In this document: positions 52,268-61,346 of the stretch, piece after piece
Layout of the letters: each line of letters begins with the position of its first letter
Position numbering within the stretch: the first letter of the stretch is position 1
Position numbers and translations under genes: made by a program
Notes under the pieces: generated by a model
The model's input: only the letters and a program-made list of their open reading frames with translations
Databases searched by the model: none
What the model was told of the DNA's origin: nothing
From: Fumia sp045615345
Lineage (GTDB): Bacteria > Bacillota > Clostridia > Oscillospirales > Ruminococcaceae
Reading direction: 5' to 3'
Assembly: GCA_045615345.1 (NCBI GenBank)
Contig: JAZLER010000031.1
Coordinates: 43,481 to 107,480 of the forward strand
DNA length: 64,000 bases

Positions 52268-53227
52268 ATGAATGTTGTTGCATTTCCCGCACTCGGACTT
52301 GAGTTTACTTTAAAACGCGTGGCGCTCAGCATCGGTTCTCTGAGCGTTACATGGTATGGGATACTCATAACACTCGGAATTATACTTGCTATGGTATTTG
52401 CCACTACTCAGGCAAAGAAATTCGGTGTTGTTTCCGATAAACTTATCGATGTTGCACTTTTTGGTGTAGTCGGTGGAATTTTAGGCGCAAGACTTTATTA
52501 TGTGGCTTTCAGCTGGGACAGCTATAAAAATGACCTTGCTTCAATTTTCAAAACCTGGGAAGGTGGTCTGGCAATTTATGGCGGTCTTATCGGCGCCATC
52601 TTGGTGGGTATTGTGGTTGTAAAAGTGAATAAGATGAAGCTTTTACCCACACTCGATATTGCATCTTTAGGTTTTTTAATTGGTCAGTCCATCGGCAGAT
52701 GGGGTAACTTTGTGAATGTTGAAGCGTTCGGCTCGAACACTACCTTGCCGTGGGGTATGACAAGTGCAAGAATTACCTCTTATTTGAGTGATGCTTCTAA
52801 CATTGAAGCTCTTAATAAACTCGGTGTTACCGTTGATGCCACAGCTCCTGTCCACCCTTGTTTTTTGTATGAGTCACTCTGGTGTGCTCTGGGATTTTTA
52901 GTGTTGTTTTTATACTCGAAACACAGAAAATTTGATGGTGAAATTTTCCTTATGTACACAGCCTGGTACGGACTTGGCAGAAGCGTTATAGAGGGCTTGA
53001 GAACCGACAGTCTGCTTATTGGCAGTATCCGTGTTTCACAGCTTTTGGCGATACTTCTGGTGGTTGTTGCGATTGTAATACTTATCTCTGTCCGTTCAAA
53101 GAAGAAACGCCTTCACGATGAAAATTACTTAAAGCTTTATGTTGATACCGAAGAATATCAGCAGGAGTTATCTGAATATCAGGACAAAAAGAATAAAAAG
53201 GAGAAAAAAGATGAGCAGACTGATTGA
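52268..53227 (+). CDS. lgt: Prolipoprotein diacylglyceryl transferase
   Basis: A 319-residue membrane enzyme that attaches diacylglycerol to the lipobox Cys of prolipoproteins. Seven hydrophobic helices and the family motifs VTWYGILITLGI, LGARLYYVAF, WEGGLAIYGGLIGA, GQSIGRWGNFVNVEAFG, HPCFLYESLW and GLGRSVIEGLRTDSL are present. Start ATG 52268 with AAGGATG; a GTG nine bases earlier is less likely. The Lys/Glu-rich tail (about 285-319) is an extension. The folD start lies within its last codons. Confidence 0.96.
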   Translation: MNVVAFPALGLEFTLKRVALSIGSLSVTWYGILITLGIILAMVFATTQAKKFGVVSDKLIDVALFGVVGGILGARLYYVAFSWDSYKNDLASIFKTWEGGLAIYGGLIGAILVGIVVVKVNKMKLLPTLDIASLGFLIGQSIGRWGNFVNVEAFGSNTTLPWGMTSARITSYLSDASNIEALNKLGVTVDATAPVHPCFLYESLWCALGFLVLFLYSKHRKFDGEIFLMYTAWYGLGRSVIEGLRTDSLLIGSIRVSQLLAILLVVVAIVILISVRSKKKRLHDENYLKLYVDTEEYQQELSEYQDKKNKKEKKDEQTD

Positions 53228-54062
53228 TGGAAAACAGATTTCCGAACAGGTAAAGGACAGAGTAAGCAATGAAGTAAAATTGCTTAAAGAAAAGGGAATT
53301 GAGGTAGGTCTTGCGGTTGTTATTGTAGGCGATGACCCTGCATCCAGAGTTTATGTAAACAACAAAAAGAAGGCCTGTGAGCGTTGCGGTATCAGATCTT
53401 TTGAATACGCACTTCCCAAAGAAACTTCCGAAGAAGAACTTCTTGAGCTTGTTGAAAAACTTAACAATTCTCCCGAAGTTCACGGAATTTTAGTACAGCT
53501 TCCCGTACCTGAACATATTGACGACCATAAAGTAATTGCTGCAATTTCTCCTTTGAAGGATGTTGATGCTTTTCATGCTGTCAATGTCGGTAAGATTATG
53601 ATAGGGGACTTTGATTTCCTTCCCTGTACACCGTCAGGCTGTATGGAACTTATTGATTCCACAGGCGTTGAGATTGCGGGTAAAAACTGTGTTGTGATCG
53701 GAAGAAGCAATATAGTCGGTAAACCTATGGCAATGCTTTTGCTTCACAGAAACGGTACCGTTACAATCTGCCATTCCAAAACTCAGAACTTAAAAGAAAT
53801 CTGTAAGAACGCAGATATTTTAGTTGCTGCTGTCGGCAGAGCTAAATTCGTGACCGCTGATATGGTCAAAGAGGGCGCTGTTGTAATCGATGTCGGTATG
53901 AACCGTGATGAGAACGGAAAACTCTGTGGCGATGTTGATTTTGAAGCTGTTAAAGATATTGCAGGATATATTACTCCCGTCCCCGGAGGAGTAGGTCCGA
54001 TGACTATTGCTACACTTATGCAAAACACTGTTACAGCTGCAAAAATTCAGAATAATATTTAA
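53211..54062 (+). CDS. folD: Bifunctional methylenetetrahydrofolate dehydrogenase/cyclohydrolase
   Basis: A 283-residue enzyme of one-carbon folate metabolism. Start ATG 53211 follows AAGGAG inside the lgt tail; the open frame before it is lgt in another frame. Motifs: GLAVVIVGDDPASRVYVNNKKKAC (catalytic Lys and Tyr), LVQLPVPEHID, DVDAFH, PCTPSGCMELI, VVIGRSNIVGKPMA and PVPGGVGPMTIATLM. It ends the operon yfmF-yfmH-lgt-folD at a hairpin that also contains the next promoter. Confidence 0.96.
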   Translation: MSRLIDGKQISEQVKDRVSNEVKLLKEKGIEVGLAVVIVGDDPASRVYVNNKKKACERCGIRSFEYALPKETSEEELLELVEKLNNSPEVHGILVQLPVPEHIDDHKVIAAISPLKDVDAFHAVNVGKIMIGDFDFLPCTPSGCMELIDSTGVEIAGKNCVVIGRSNIVGKPMAMLLLHRNGTVTICHSKTQNLKEICKNADILVAAVGRAKFVTADMVKEGAVVIDVGMNRDENGKLCGDVDFEAVKDIAGYITPVPGGVGPMTIATLMQNTVTAAKIQNNI

Positions 54063-54065
54063 GAT

Positions 54066-54095
54066 AAAATCCGTTGACAATGTCAACGGATTTTT
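54066..54095 (+). terminator. Terminator after folD, overlapping a promoter
   Basis: A 13-bp perfect stem, AAAATCCGTTGAC (54066-54078) and GTCAACGGATTTT (54082-54094), with a three-base loop and following T. The loop side includes the -35 element of the promoter at 54074-54102. Confidence 0.85.
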
Positions 54096-54102
54096 GTATA
54101 AT
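54074..54102 (+). promoter_or_regulatory. Full-consensus SigA promoter of the PASTA pseudokinase gene
   Basis: TTGACA (54074-54079), 17 bases, TATAAT (54097-54102): both hexamers and the spacing are perfect. The -35 and most of the spacer are formed by the folD terminator hairpin. The start near 54109 is about 50 bases before the gene at 54160, which has a GGGGG-type site (54150-54154). Confidence 0.88.
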
Positions 54103-54159
54103 GGATAACAGATATAGAATACATTTTTCTGGGCAGAATTAAGAATAGGGGGTAAGAAA

Positions 54160-55854
54160 ATGAAATACAATTTGTGTATGGGTTGTATGAAGGACAAAGG
54201 CGACAGCGATTTTTGTCCTCATTGCGGATATTCAGAAGATGCTAATCTTTATCCGTCACATCTCACACCCCACACTGTTATAAACGAAAGATACATTATC
54301 GGTAAGGTGCTTTCATCGAATGGTGAAAGTGTTACTTACCTTGGTTTTGATACAATAGCTAACAGAAAAGTTAAAATCTGCGAGTATTTTCCCGAAGCCT
54401 TAGTAAGACGCGCGTCCGATGGTAAAGGAGTTTCTGTAAACTCCAATTCCCAGATTCAGTTTAAAGCATATATGAGCGACTTTATCGAGATTGCGCAGAA
54501 GCTTTCAAGAATGAGAACTCTCCCTTGCATTACTCAGGTTTACTCTGTTTGCTATCAGAATGGAACAGTTTATTCGATTTCCGAGTATGTTGAGGGAATT
54601 TCACTTGAAAGATATCTAGAAAAAAGAAATTCTATGCTAAGTTGGTCCGAAACTTCGGATTTGCTTATTCCTCTCATTAAAACTCTTTCAGCAGCACATG
54701 AAGACGGAATCATTCACAGAGGAATCTGTACCGGTAATATAGTTTTAAGCCGTAGTGGCGTTGCAAAAATTGACAGATTTTCAATAAGTGCTGTGCGTGC
54801 TTCAGGTACCGAGCTTTCAGCAGAGCTTTTTCCGGGATTTTCTGCTCCTGAGCAGTATTCTGAGGTCAGCCCTCATGGTCCGTGGACTGATGTTTACGCT
54901 GTATGTGCTGTTATGTATGCCTGCCTTACAGGAAAGTCCCCCGAGGAAGCTCTTTTGCGTTCGCAGTATAAAGAACTCACTCCTGTCAGGGACCGTAACG
55001 AAACTGTGCCGGCTGAAGTTTCCGATGCTATAAGCGAAGGACTTTCGCTTTCTACCTCAGGTCGTATACAGAGTATAAGCGCACTTTTAAGAAAAATCGG
55101 AAGTCCGTTAAACTCTGATAAAACTGTATCGAATGATGAGCCTACCGTTATGATACCTGTACAAAAAGATGTCAAGGAAAAATCCGAAGAAGATAAAAAA
55201 GAACAGGGTAGCAAACGCGTTGTTGTGTTCAGTGCATTGATAACTTTACCGATTTTGCTTGTAATTTTGATTTTTACTTTCTGGATTTTATTCGGTAACA
55301 GAGGCGAAAAACCTGTAAACAGCGAATCCGATTATTCGATAGAAAGTTTCGAAAACCTTGAGCCGTCCGGAATTTTCTCCGAAAGCTTTGAAGAAAGCTC
55401 AGAAGTTTCCGAAGAAAGTGTTGTTTTGCACAGAGTTGACAACTTTGTCGGTCAGGCTTATGAAATTGTTACCACTAACGAAAAAAATCTTGAGGTTTAT
55501 GTTTTTGAAGAACCGGAATATGTTTTTGATGATGCATATCCCAAAGGCGCTATTGTGAAACAGAATGTGGAAGTCGGAACTGAGCAGGAAGTACCTGTTT
55601 CAATTACTTTCACTGTAAGCAATGGTTCCGAGGGCGTTGTTATCCCGTCATTCGAAAAGAGGACCCAGGAAGAGTACACGCGCGTACTTGATGAACTCGG
55701 TATTTCCTATATTATCCAGTATCGCTGGGAGGAGGGCTATCCGACAGGATATGTTACCGGTATTGACCACGAAGTGGGAAGCAAGTACAAAAAATCTGAT
55801 GGACTTGTGGAGGTTTATGTAAATCGTGAGCCTCCCGTTACAGTAGTTGAATAG
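54160..55854 (+). CDS. Zinc-ribbon Ser/Thr kinase-like protein with PASTA domains (predicted pseudokinase)
   Basis: A 564-residue membrane protein. A zinc ribbon (Cys6, Cys9, Cys19, Cys22) precedes a kinase-fold domain (about 45-313), one transmembrane helix (about 350-374), an acidic Ser-rich linker and two PASTA-like extracellular domains (about 425-564). The catalytic elements are lost: the Gly loop reads LSSNGESVTY, the VAIK Lys is Cys74 (VKICEYFP), HRD is HRG (186-188), and DFG is DRF (205-207). The structural motifs SAPEQY and TDVYAVCAVMY remain. It therefore probably senses wall fragments or scaffolds other proteins without phosphorylating them. It lies opposite spoIIE, convergent. Confidence 0.88.
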   Translation: MKYNLCMGCMKDKGDSDFCPHCGYSEDANLYPSHLTPHTVINERYIIGKVLSSNGESVTYLGFDTIANRKVKICEYFPEALVRRASDGKGVSVNSNSQIQFKAYMSDFIEIAQKLSRMRTLPCITQVYSVCYQNGTVYSISEYVEGISLERYLEKRNSMLSWSETSDLLIPLIKTLSAAHEDGIIHRGICTGNIVLSRSGVAKIDRFSISAVRASGTELSAELFPGFSAPEQYSEVSPHGPWTDVYAVCAVMYACLTGKSPEEALLRSQYKELTPVRDRNETVPAEVSDAISEGLSLSTSGRIQSISALLRKIGSPLNSDKTVSNDEPTVMIPVQKDVKEKSEEDKKEQGSKRVVVFSALITLPILLVILIFTFWILFGNRGEKPVNSESDYSIESFENLEPSGIFSESFEESSEVSEESVVLHRVDNFVGQAYEIVTTNEKNLEVYVFEEPEYVFDDAYPKGAIVKQNVEVGTEQEVPVSITFTVSNGSEGVVIPSFEKRTQEEYTRVLDELGISYIIQYRWEEGYPTGYVTGIDHEVGSKYKKSDGLVEVYVNREPPVTVVE

Positions 55855-55861
55855 TACATAA

Positions 55862-55889
55862 AAAGTGGTGTAGAAATCTACACCACTTT
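55862..55889. terminator. Bidirectional terminator between the pseudokinase gene and spoIIE
   Basis: Perfect 13-bp stem AAAGTGGTGTAGA (55862-55874) and TCTACACCACTTT (55877-55889), T-rich on the plus side and A-rich on the other. It overlaps the last codons of spoIIE. Confidence 0.85.
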
Positions 55890-58169
55890 AATTTTTGCAA
55901 CTAAAACTGTTATATCATCTTCGTTTTCTCCGTTTCGTTTTTTAGCTAAAATGGCAATTTTAGATGCGATTTCTTTTGGCGGAAGTTCGGATATAAGGGA
56001 GATTTCGTCCTTCAGCCATTCCGGAGTTATCGATACAGCTCCGTCTGTCACCATAACAATAAGGTCATTTTCCTGAAGCTTTATTTCGTTCTCGTTGTAG
56101 GAAATCCCCTGAAGAATTCCCACAGGAAGGGAATCTGCCCCCACCATAACAGTCTTTTTGTTACGGGTTATAAAGGAAACGCAGGCACCTGCTTTAAGGA
56201 AACGGGTAACTCCTGTATAAAGGTCGATGCATCCGATATCGAGAGTTGCAAGCGATTCTTCTCCCGCTTTTACCAGAAGGGCACTGTTTATAAGCTTAAG
56301 TGCGGCGTTAAAACCAAAACCTGCCTTAAGGAGTTTTAATATAAAATTACAGGTCATAATCGAGTCCACCGCTGCACGCCCGCCATTACCCATACCATCG
56401 CTTAAGATAAGATGGGCAAAGCCTCTTCCATCGGTGAAATATTCGTAGCAGTCACCTGAAATCTTCTGATTTTTTGAATTTATCTGTCCTGCGGCAAAAT
56501 CAAGACTGTATTTTGCCTTTTCGGAAAAAGAGATTTTGGTAGTATCTTCGGCGGTTACAATACTTGGGGGGGAAAAATCACGGTTCAGTGCGTAGCTTAG
56601 TTCTCCGGTAAGCAGCTCTGTATTCGTTTCAAGGCGGGATTTTTTGTAGACTTCCACTCTCATTCTGTCATATCGGTCTGTGATACAGTAAACTTCATCA
56701 GGAGCTTCACCGAGTTCTGCCAAAATACCAAATGCTCTTTCGGAAAGTTTCGGGTTTATGAAAGAAGTTTCACTTATTTCCTCACTCATCTCGGAAAGCA
56801 TATCGGCGATACCTTCCAGTTGCTCGGCAGCTACCTGTTTTGCGTTCATTATTTTCCGCGTTGCGTTCTTGCCCGAAAGGTAGTCACGATAATATCCGTT
56901 CACTGTGCGGACAATATCCTCCGGCTTTGCACATTGGGTATTGAAAAAAGCAGAAAGATCGTCTTTTGTGATTTCAGAATTCTTTTCAAGAATATCGTTA
57001 AACTTATAAAAAGAATCAAGGGTAGTGTTGTAGTTGGTTTCCCAGCAGAAAAGCTTAAGACCACACCTTTTGCATACCGTATCAGCTGTTTTTTCATATA
57101 CCTTTGAGATATTGGTAATACCCGTGTTTTTAAGCTTTTCGGAAACAGCTTCCACTGATTTATGCATATCGCTTAAGGTTTTTGAAGCGAATAAAAGTTT
57201 TGAACAGGTTCTTTTGTTTTCACTACAGCTTAATTGTTTATATTGATTTGCGGTTTTTCCTATTTTTTCCAGAAGAGTTTCAGGTAAAACCATAAAAATC
57301 CCTGAACCTGAGAGCATATCAAAAGCACCTTCAATTGTGGTGGGTGTATTTTGGGTTACCATTATTCCGACAGTGTATGTAAGAATAAAGAAAGCATTTT
57401 GTGTAAGTTTTCCGAAATGTGCAAAGTATGCAGATATTAAAGCTGATACCGCAAAAATACCTGCAGGCAGTGCGAATTCGGGCGAATGCAATGTTAAAAC
57501 CACCGAAAATAATAACCCTGTGACAGCAGTAGGTGCGACACCTTTTTTTCTTGCGACAGCTAAAAGGAGGGGGACTGTTACTATTCTTCCAAGATTGAAT
57601 GGCGAAACAGATACTTTGCAAAGACTTAAAAGACCTGTAAGTAACAGAATAAGACTGCTTGTCCTTTCGATAGTTGCACCATCATAAAGTTTCCGCCCTG
57701 ACAATACAGTTCTGAAAGCAAAGAAAGAAAAATATGTAAAAGCACCACCCAGTATACTTTCGCAGATGCAGAATATGAGATCAATGGTTCCTTTGTTTAA
57801 AATAACATTTCTCGTTACAAGAAAAAATCCGAGCGTTGCCATACAGACAATGGACTGAAAAACAGGATGACTCTTGAGTTTTCCAATCTGTAAAGTAATA
57901 CTCTTTACACCCACTATTGCAAACAAAGCGGCAATATAAACAAGGTTTTCGGGGAAGTTTCCGAAAACTCCATAACCCGTCACAGCGCCGATAACAGCAC
58001 TGATGGAATAGTTTAACGGCAAGGCTGCCGAAAAAGCGACAGCAAACGGTGATAATGACGACAGTAGACTGACACTCGAAATAAGTAAAGAAAACAGTGA
58101 TACGAATATGTATCTTAAGTTTTCGGTAGCAGTATCGGATTTTGTTTTAAAAAAGGGAACACTTTTCAT
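55878..58169 (-). CDS. spoIIE: Stage II sporulation protein E
   Basis: A 763-residue membrane phosphatase that activates SigF in the forespore by dephosphorylating SpoIIAA. About ten transmembrane helices fill the first 300 residues. A central regulatory region (about 320-550) contains four Cys (TVCKRCGLKLFCWE and others). The C-terminal PP2C domain (about 555-763) shows SGDCYEYF, LILSDGMGNGGRAAVDS and LIVMVTDGAVS, with metal-binding Asp residues. It is close to the usual 790-830 residues. It is not part of an operon here. With SpoIIID it shows that the host sporulates. Confidence 0.95.
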   Translation of the reverse strand: MKSVPFFKTKSDTATENLRYIFVSLFSLLISSVSLLSSLSPFAVAFSAALPLNYSISAVIGAVTGYGVFGNFPENLVYIAALFAIVGVKSITLQIGKLKSHPVFQSIVCMATLGFFLVTRNVILNKGTIDLIFCICESILGGAFTYFSFFAFRTVLSGRKLYDGATIERTSSLILLLTGLLSLCKVSVSPFNLGRIVTVPLLLAVARKKGVAPTAVTGLLFSVVLTLHSPEFALPAGIFAVSALISAYFAHFGKLTQNAFFILTYTVGIMVTQNTPTTIEGAFDMLSGSGIFMVLPETLLEKIGKTANQYKQLSCSENKRTCSKLLFASKTLSDMHKSVEAVSEKLKNTGITNISKVYEKTADTVCKRCGLKLFCWETNYNTTLDSFYKFNDILEKNSEITKDDLSAFFNTQCAKPEDIVRTVNGYYRDYLSGKNATRKIMNAKQVAAEQLEGIADMLSEMSEEISETSFINPKLSERAFGILAELGEAPDEVYCITDRYDRMRVEVYKKSRLETNTELLTGELSYALNRDFSPPSIVTAEDTTKISFSEKAKYSLDFAAGQINSKNQKISGDCYEYFTDGRGFAHLILSDGMGNGGRAAVDSIMTCNFILKLLKAGFGFNAALKLINSALLVKAGEESLATLDIGCIDLYTGVTRFLKAGACVSFITRNKKTVMVGADSLPVGILQGISYNENEIKLQENDLIVMVTDGAVSITPEWLKDEISLISELPPKEIASKIAILAKKRNGENEDDITVLVAKIKVV

Positions 58170-58261
58170 AATTTTACAACCTTTCTTTTTGACTTAGTAC
58201 CATTTTACTAAAACAAAAATGAAAAGATTGTCAGCTTTAAAATGTTATATTTTATATTTTT

Positions 58262-58290
58262 TTGAAAAAGTAAAAGAATTGTGATATAAT
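58262..58290 (+). promoter_or_regulatory. Promoter of birA
   Basis: TTGAAA (58262-58267), a 17-base spacer and TATAAT (58285-58290), about 30 bases before birA, in the 152-base gap between divergent spoIIE and birA. Confidence 0.75.
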
Positions 58291-58321
58291 AAAGTTGATT
58301 TTTGATAAATAGGAGTATTAT

Positions 58322-59110
58322 ATGGAAAAATATTCTGCAGAAAAAATTAAGTCTTATCTCGAAGATGATAAGTTTGACATTGTGTTTTTAGAAAACACCG
58401 ATTCTACAAATACCTTTGCAAAATGCCTTGCTCAGGATGGTGTTCCGGAGAATACAGTTGTGATAGCCGACAGCCAGAGTAAAGGGCGAGGACGGCTTGA
58501 CAGAAGCTTTTTATCCTTAGCGGGCAAGGGCGTTTATCTTTCCTTAATTTTGCGCCCACATTTTCCGGTTTGTGAAGTGAATGCCGTTACACTTTTGTCT
58601 GCTATGGCGGTTTATGATACGGTTTTTGAACTGACGGGGAAAAAACCACATATCAAATGGCCAAATGATATTTATTTAAACGGAAAGAAAATTTGCGGAA
58701 TACTTACTGAGTCGACCCTTAAAGCTGATGCAACTGTCGATTATATTGTTGTGGGGATAGGGGTAAATATCCTTCACGGCAGGGATGATTTTCCTGATGA
58801 ACTTTCTGGCATTGCCACTTCTTTGCTTGTTGAAACCGAAAAATATTGTGACAGGGCGGAGTTTACGGCACGCCTTCTTGAAAATTTTGATAAATACTAT
58901 AAATCATTCCCTGAAAATAAAGCTGAAATGCTTTGTGACTATTCACAAAGGCTTTGCTGGCTTAACGAAAAAGTACGGGTTATAGAGCTTGAAAAAAGTT
59001 ATGAAGCAATACTTCTCGGAATTGATGAAAATGGTTATCTTGAGGTTATGACATCTGATGGTACCGGGAAAAAAGTAATCGGCGGGGAAATAAGTATTCG
59101 CCCCTTGTAA
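58322..59110 (+). CDS. birA: Biotin--[acetyl-CoA carboxylase] ligase
   Basis: A 262-residue biotin protein ligase. Motifs: LENTDSTNTFAKCLA, DSQSKGRGRLDRSFLS (biotinyl-AMP loop GRGR), GKGVYLSLILRP, IKWPNDIYLNGKKICGILTES and VVGIGVNIL, then a C-terminal SH3-like domain (about 210-262). It lacks the N-terminal DNA-binding domain of bifunctional BirA, so it is an enzyme rather than a repressor. The -35 of the next promoter overlaps its stop codon. Confidence 0.95.
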   Translation: MEKYSAEKIKSYLEDDKFDIVFLENTDSTNTFAKCLAQDGVPENTVVIADSQSKGRGRLDRSFLSLAGKGVYLSLILRPHFPVCEVNAVTLLSAMAVYDTVFELTGKKPHIKWPNDIYLNGKKICGILTESTLKADATVDYIVVGIGVNILHGRDDFPDELSGIATSLLVETEKYCDRAEFTARLLENFDKYYKSFPENKAEMLCDYSQRLCWLNEKVRVIELEKSYEAILLGIDENGYLEVMTSDGTGKKVIGGEISIRPL

Positions 59111-59133
59111 CTTTTAAAAAAATGTGATATAAT
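59105..59133 (+). promoter_or_regulatory. Promoter of the second LCP gene
   Basis: TTGTAA (59105-59110), a 17-base spacer and TATAAT (59128-59133). The -35 is formed by the last two codons of birA, stop included. A GAGGTG site precedes ATG 59163. Confidence 0.7.
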
Positions 59134-59162
59134 TAAAATAATTAACTTTTAGAGGTGTAGGT

Positions 59163-60140
59163 ATGAAAGCCAAGAAAAAGATTCTTATAGCACTCCTTAT
59201 TATTTTATTGATTATTGCGGCAATAATTTCAGGCGCTTTACTCTGGATAAAACTGAATTATGTCGGTAAGGTGCAGGATAAGGAATTCAACCCTAAAAAT
59301 CTTGCAGTGAATATGGTGCCGTTTGAAAATCATAAGGTTACCAATATTGCTTTACTCGGTCTTGATATCAAGAGAGATTTCGGTGACAGGAATGGCCGTT
59401 CTGATGCTATTATAATTCTTACCATTGACAGGGAGAATAATAAACTTAAGCTCTCTTCAATCGCAAGGGACAGTTATGTGAAAATTGAAAAAACACCGGG
59501 ATATGCTTTCAACGATAAGATAACTCACGCACATTCTTATGGCGGCGCTGAGCTTGCTGTTAAAACAATTAACCAGAATTTCAATATGGATATTACTGAT
59601 TATGTTTCTGTAAACTATATGCAGTTTGCCAAGATAATCGACTACATTGGCGGTGTTGAAATTGATGTGGATGAAAGTGAAATGCGTGTAGCAAATAATT
59701 ATATCCATAGTTTAAGGTCTACAGGGGTACCCTGCGAAGATATAAAGGAAACGGGTAAGCAGGTTTTATCGGGTGCCCAGGCTTTAGCGTATGCAAGAAA
59801 TCGTTACAGCCCGGGTGGTGATATAGCACGCGGAAACAGGCAAAAAGAGGTTCTGATGGCGGCGTATGAAAGAGTTAAGAAAATGAATAAATTCTTGGAT
59901 TACGAGAAGATTATCAAGATGCTTTGCGAAAACTGTAAGACAAGTCTTAATGACTATGAGATTTTTGATATTGGACTCTGGACTGCAAAAAATCTACCAA
60001 GCATTGAAAGTTTCAGCCTGCCAACAGCTGATTGTAAACCCAAAAGCGGTAATGATGCTATGATAAACGGCACATGGTATTATATCTACGACCTTGAAAA
60101 AGCAACTGAAAATCTTCATGCTTTTATTAAAGGTGAGTAA
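59163..60140 (+). CDS. LytR-CpsA-Psr (LCP) family protein
   Basis: A 325-residue membrane-anchored LCP ligase. The N-terminal helix is at about 7-29. LCP motifs: VTNIALLGLDIKRDFGDRNGRSDAIIILT, KLSSIARDSYVKI (catalytic Arg-Asp), KITHAHSYGGAELAVKTI, YVSVNYMQF, YIGGVEIDV and GAQALAYARNRYSPGGDIARGNRQ. It keeps the family Arg and Asp residues more closely than the LCP protein in the polysaccharide operon. It is likely a general wall-polymer ligase. The FrhB-like gene follows nine bases later. Confidence 0.95.
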   Translation: MKAKKKILIALLIILLIIAAIISGALLWIKLNYVGKVQDKEFNPKNLAVNMVPFENHKVTNIALLGLDIKRDFGDRNGRSDAIIILTIDRENNKLKLSSIARDSYVKIEKTPGYAFNDKITHAHSYGGAELAVKTINQNFNMDITDYVSVNYMQFAKIIDYIGGVEIDVDESEMRVANNYIHSLRSTGVPCEDIKETGKQVLSGAQALAYARNRYSPGGDIARGNRQKEVLMAAYERVKKMNKFLDYEKIIKMLCENCKTSLNDYEIFDIGLWTAKNLPSIESFSLPTADCKPKSGNDAMINGTWYYIYDLEKATENLHAFIKGE

Positions 60141-60149
60141 GGAGAAAAA

Positions 60150-61280
60150 ATGATAAATCTTTCAGAGAGCAAAAGTAAATGCTGCGGTTGTGGCGGATGC
60201 AAGAATATATGCCCTAAAAATGCAATTACAATGCAGTATGATGAAAAGGGGTTTCTGTATCCTCGTATTTCGGAAGACTGTATCGATTGTGGACTTTGTA
60301 AAAAGGTATGCGCTTATCAGAACGACTCGTTATATAACACTCCTCTGGATGTCTATGCTGTAAAAGCTTCTGATTCTATAAGAGAAGTAAGCTCATCAGG
60401 TGGCGCATTTACTGTGATTTCCGATATGGTGCTCGAAAATGGGGGAGTAGTATACGGTGTAGCTTTTGATGACAAGCTAAAAGCTTTACACATACGCGCT
60501 GAGGATAAAACTGCGCGTGATTTGTGCCGTGGCTCAAAATACTCACAGAGTGATATGGGCGAGGTTTTTGAGAGTATTAAATCAGACCTTGAAAACGGAA
60601 GACAGGTTCTTTTTACCGGAACTGCATGTCAGGTAGACGCCATAAAGCGTTATATCGGTGAAAATGATAATCTTTTACTCGTAGAAATACTTTGTTATGG
60701 TATTATGAGCCCGAAACTTTTTTCTGAATTCATTGATTTTATCGAAAATAAAAGACAGAAGAAAGTAAAAGCCTATTATCATCGCACCAAAGACTATGGC
60801 TGGGGAAATGATGAGAAGGCAGTTTTTGAAGACGGAAGTAGTGAAGGCCAGACGGTTTTAGTTGATATATGGAGAGCGATTTATCATACCGGCGCTGCGT
60901 TAAGAGAAAACTGTTACAGTTGTAAGTATGCAACTAAAAACAGAGTTTCTGACATTCTGATGGCGGATTTCTGGGGAATAGAAAAAAGTAATCCGGATTT
61001 TGTTGATAATAAAGGTGTATCCCTTGTTATGGTAAATACCGAAAAGGGAAGAACGCATTTTGAAAAATGCAAGGATTTTCTTGAAATCCGTGAAGAAAGC
61101 TATGAAAATGCTGCGAGAAAAAATCCCAGTTTATCATTTCCGGCAAAAGCTCCGGGAAGTGTTGATGATTTCTGGAAAACCTACAAGAATCGTGGGTTTA
61201 TCGGCGTTGCCAGAAAGTATGGCAGATACAGACCGGAACGCTATGTAATGCGTTTTATAAAAAGAATTCTGGGAATATAA
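60150..61280 (+). CDS. FrhB-like iron-sulfur protein (coenzyme F420 hydrogenase beta-type)
   Basis: A 376-residue protein with two N-terminal 4Fe-4S motifs (CCGCGGCKNICPKNA and CIDCGLCKKVC), then the FrhB N and C domains: SSGGAFTVISD, GVAFDDKL, RGSKYSQSDMGEVF, FTGTACQVDAIKRYI, ILCYGIMSP and CYSCKYATKNRVSDILMADFWGIEK. Members lacking F420 biosynthesis are common in Clostridial polysaccharide clusters, often beside pyruvyl transferases, where they are thought to reduce a sugar or a cofactor. Here the only neighbour of that kind is the LCP gene, from which it is nine bases away. Confidence 0.9.
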   Translation: MINLSESKSKCCGCGGCKNICPKNAITMQYDEKGFLYPRISEDCIDCGLCKKVCAYQNDSLYNTPLDVYAVKASDSIREVSSSGGAFTVISDMVLENGGVVYGVAFDDKLKALHIRAEDKTARDLCRGSKYSQSDMGEVFESIKSDLENGRQVLFTGTACQVDAIKRYIGENDNLLLVEILCYGIMSPKLFSEFIDFIENKRQKKVKAYYHRTKDYGWGNDEKAVFEDGSSEGQTVLVDIWRAIYHTGAALRENCYSCKYATKNRVSDILMADFWGIEKSNPDFVDNKGVSLVMVNTEKGRTHFEKCKDFLEIREESYENAARKNPSLSFPAKAPGSVDDFWKTYKNRGFIGVARKYGRYRPERYVMRFIKRILGI

Positions 61281-61294
61281 GCATCTTTTGCAGA

Positions 61295-61328
61295 AATGCA
61301 CAAAAAACCTCTTTGTTTTTTGTGCATT
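61295..61328 (+). terminator. Terminator after the FrhB-like gene
   Basis: A 14-bp perfect stem, AATGCACAAAAAAC (61295-61308) and GTTTTTTGTGCATT (61315-61328). The T-run lies within the 3' arm rather than after it. Confidence 0.75.
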
Positions 61329-61346
61329 ATGTTTTAGTTAAATTTA

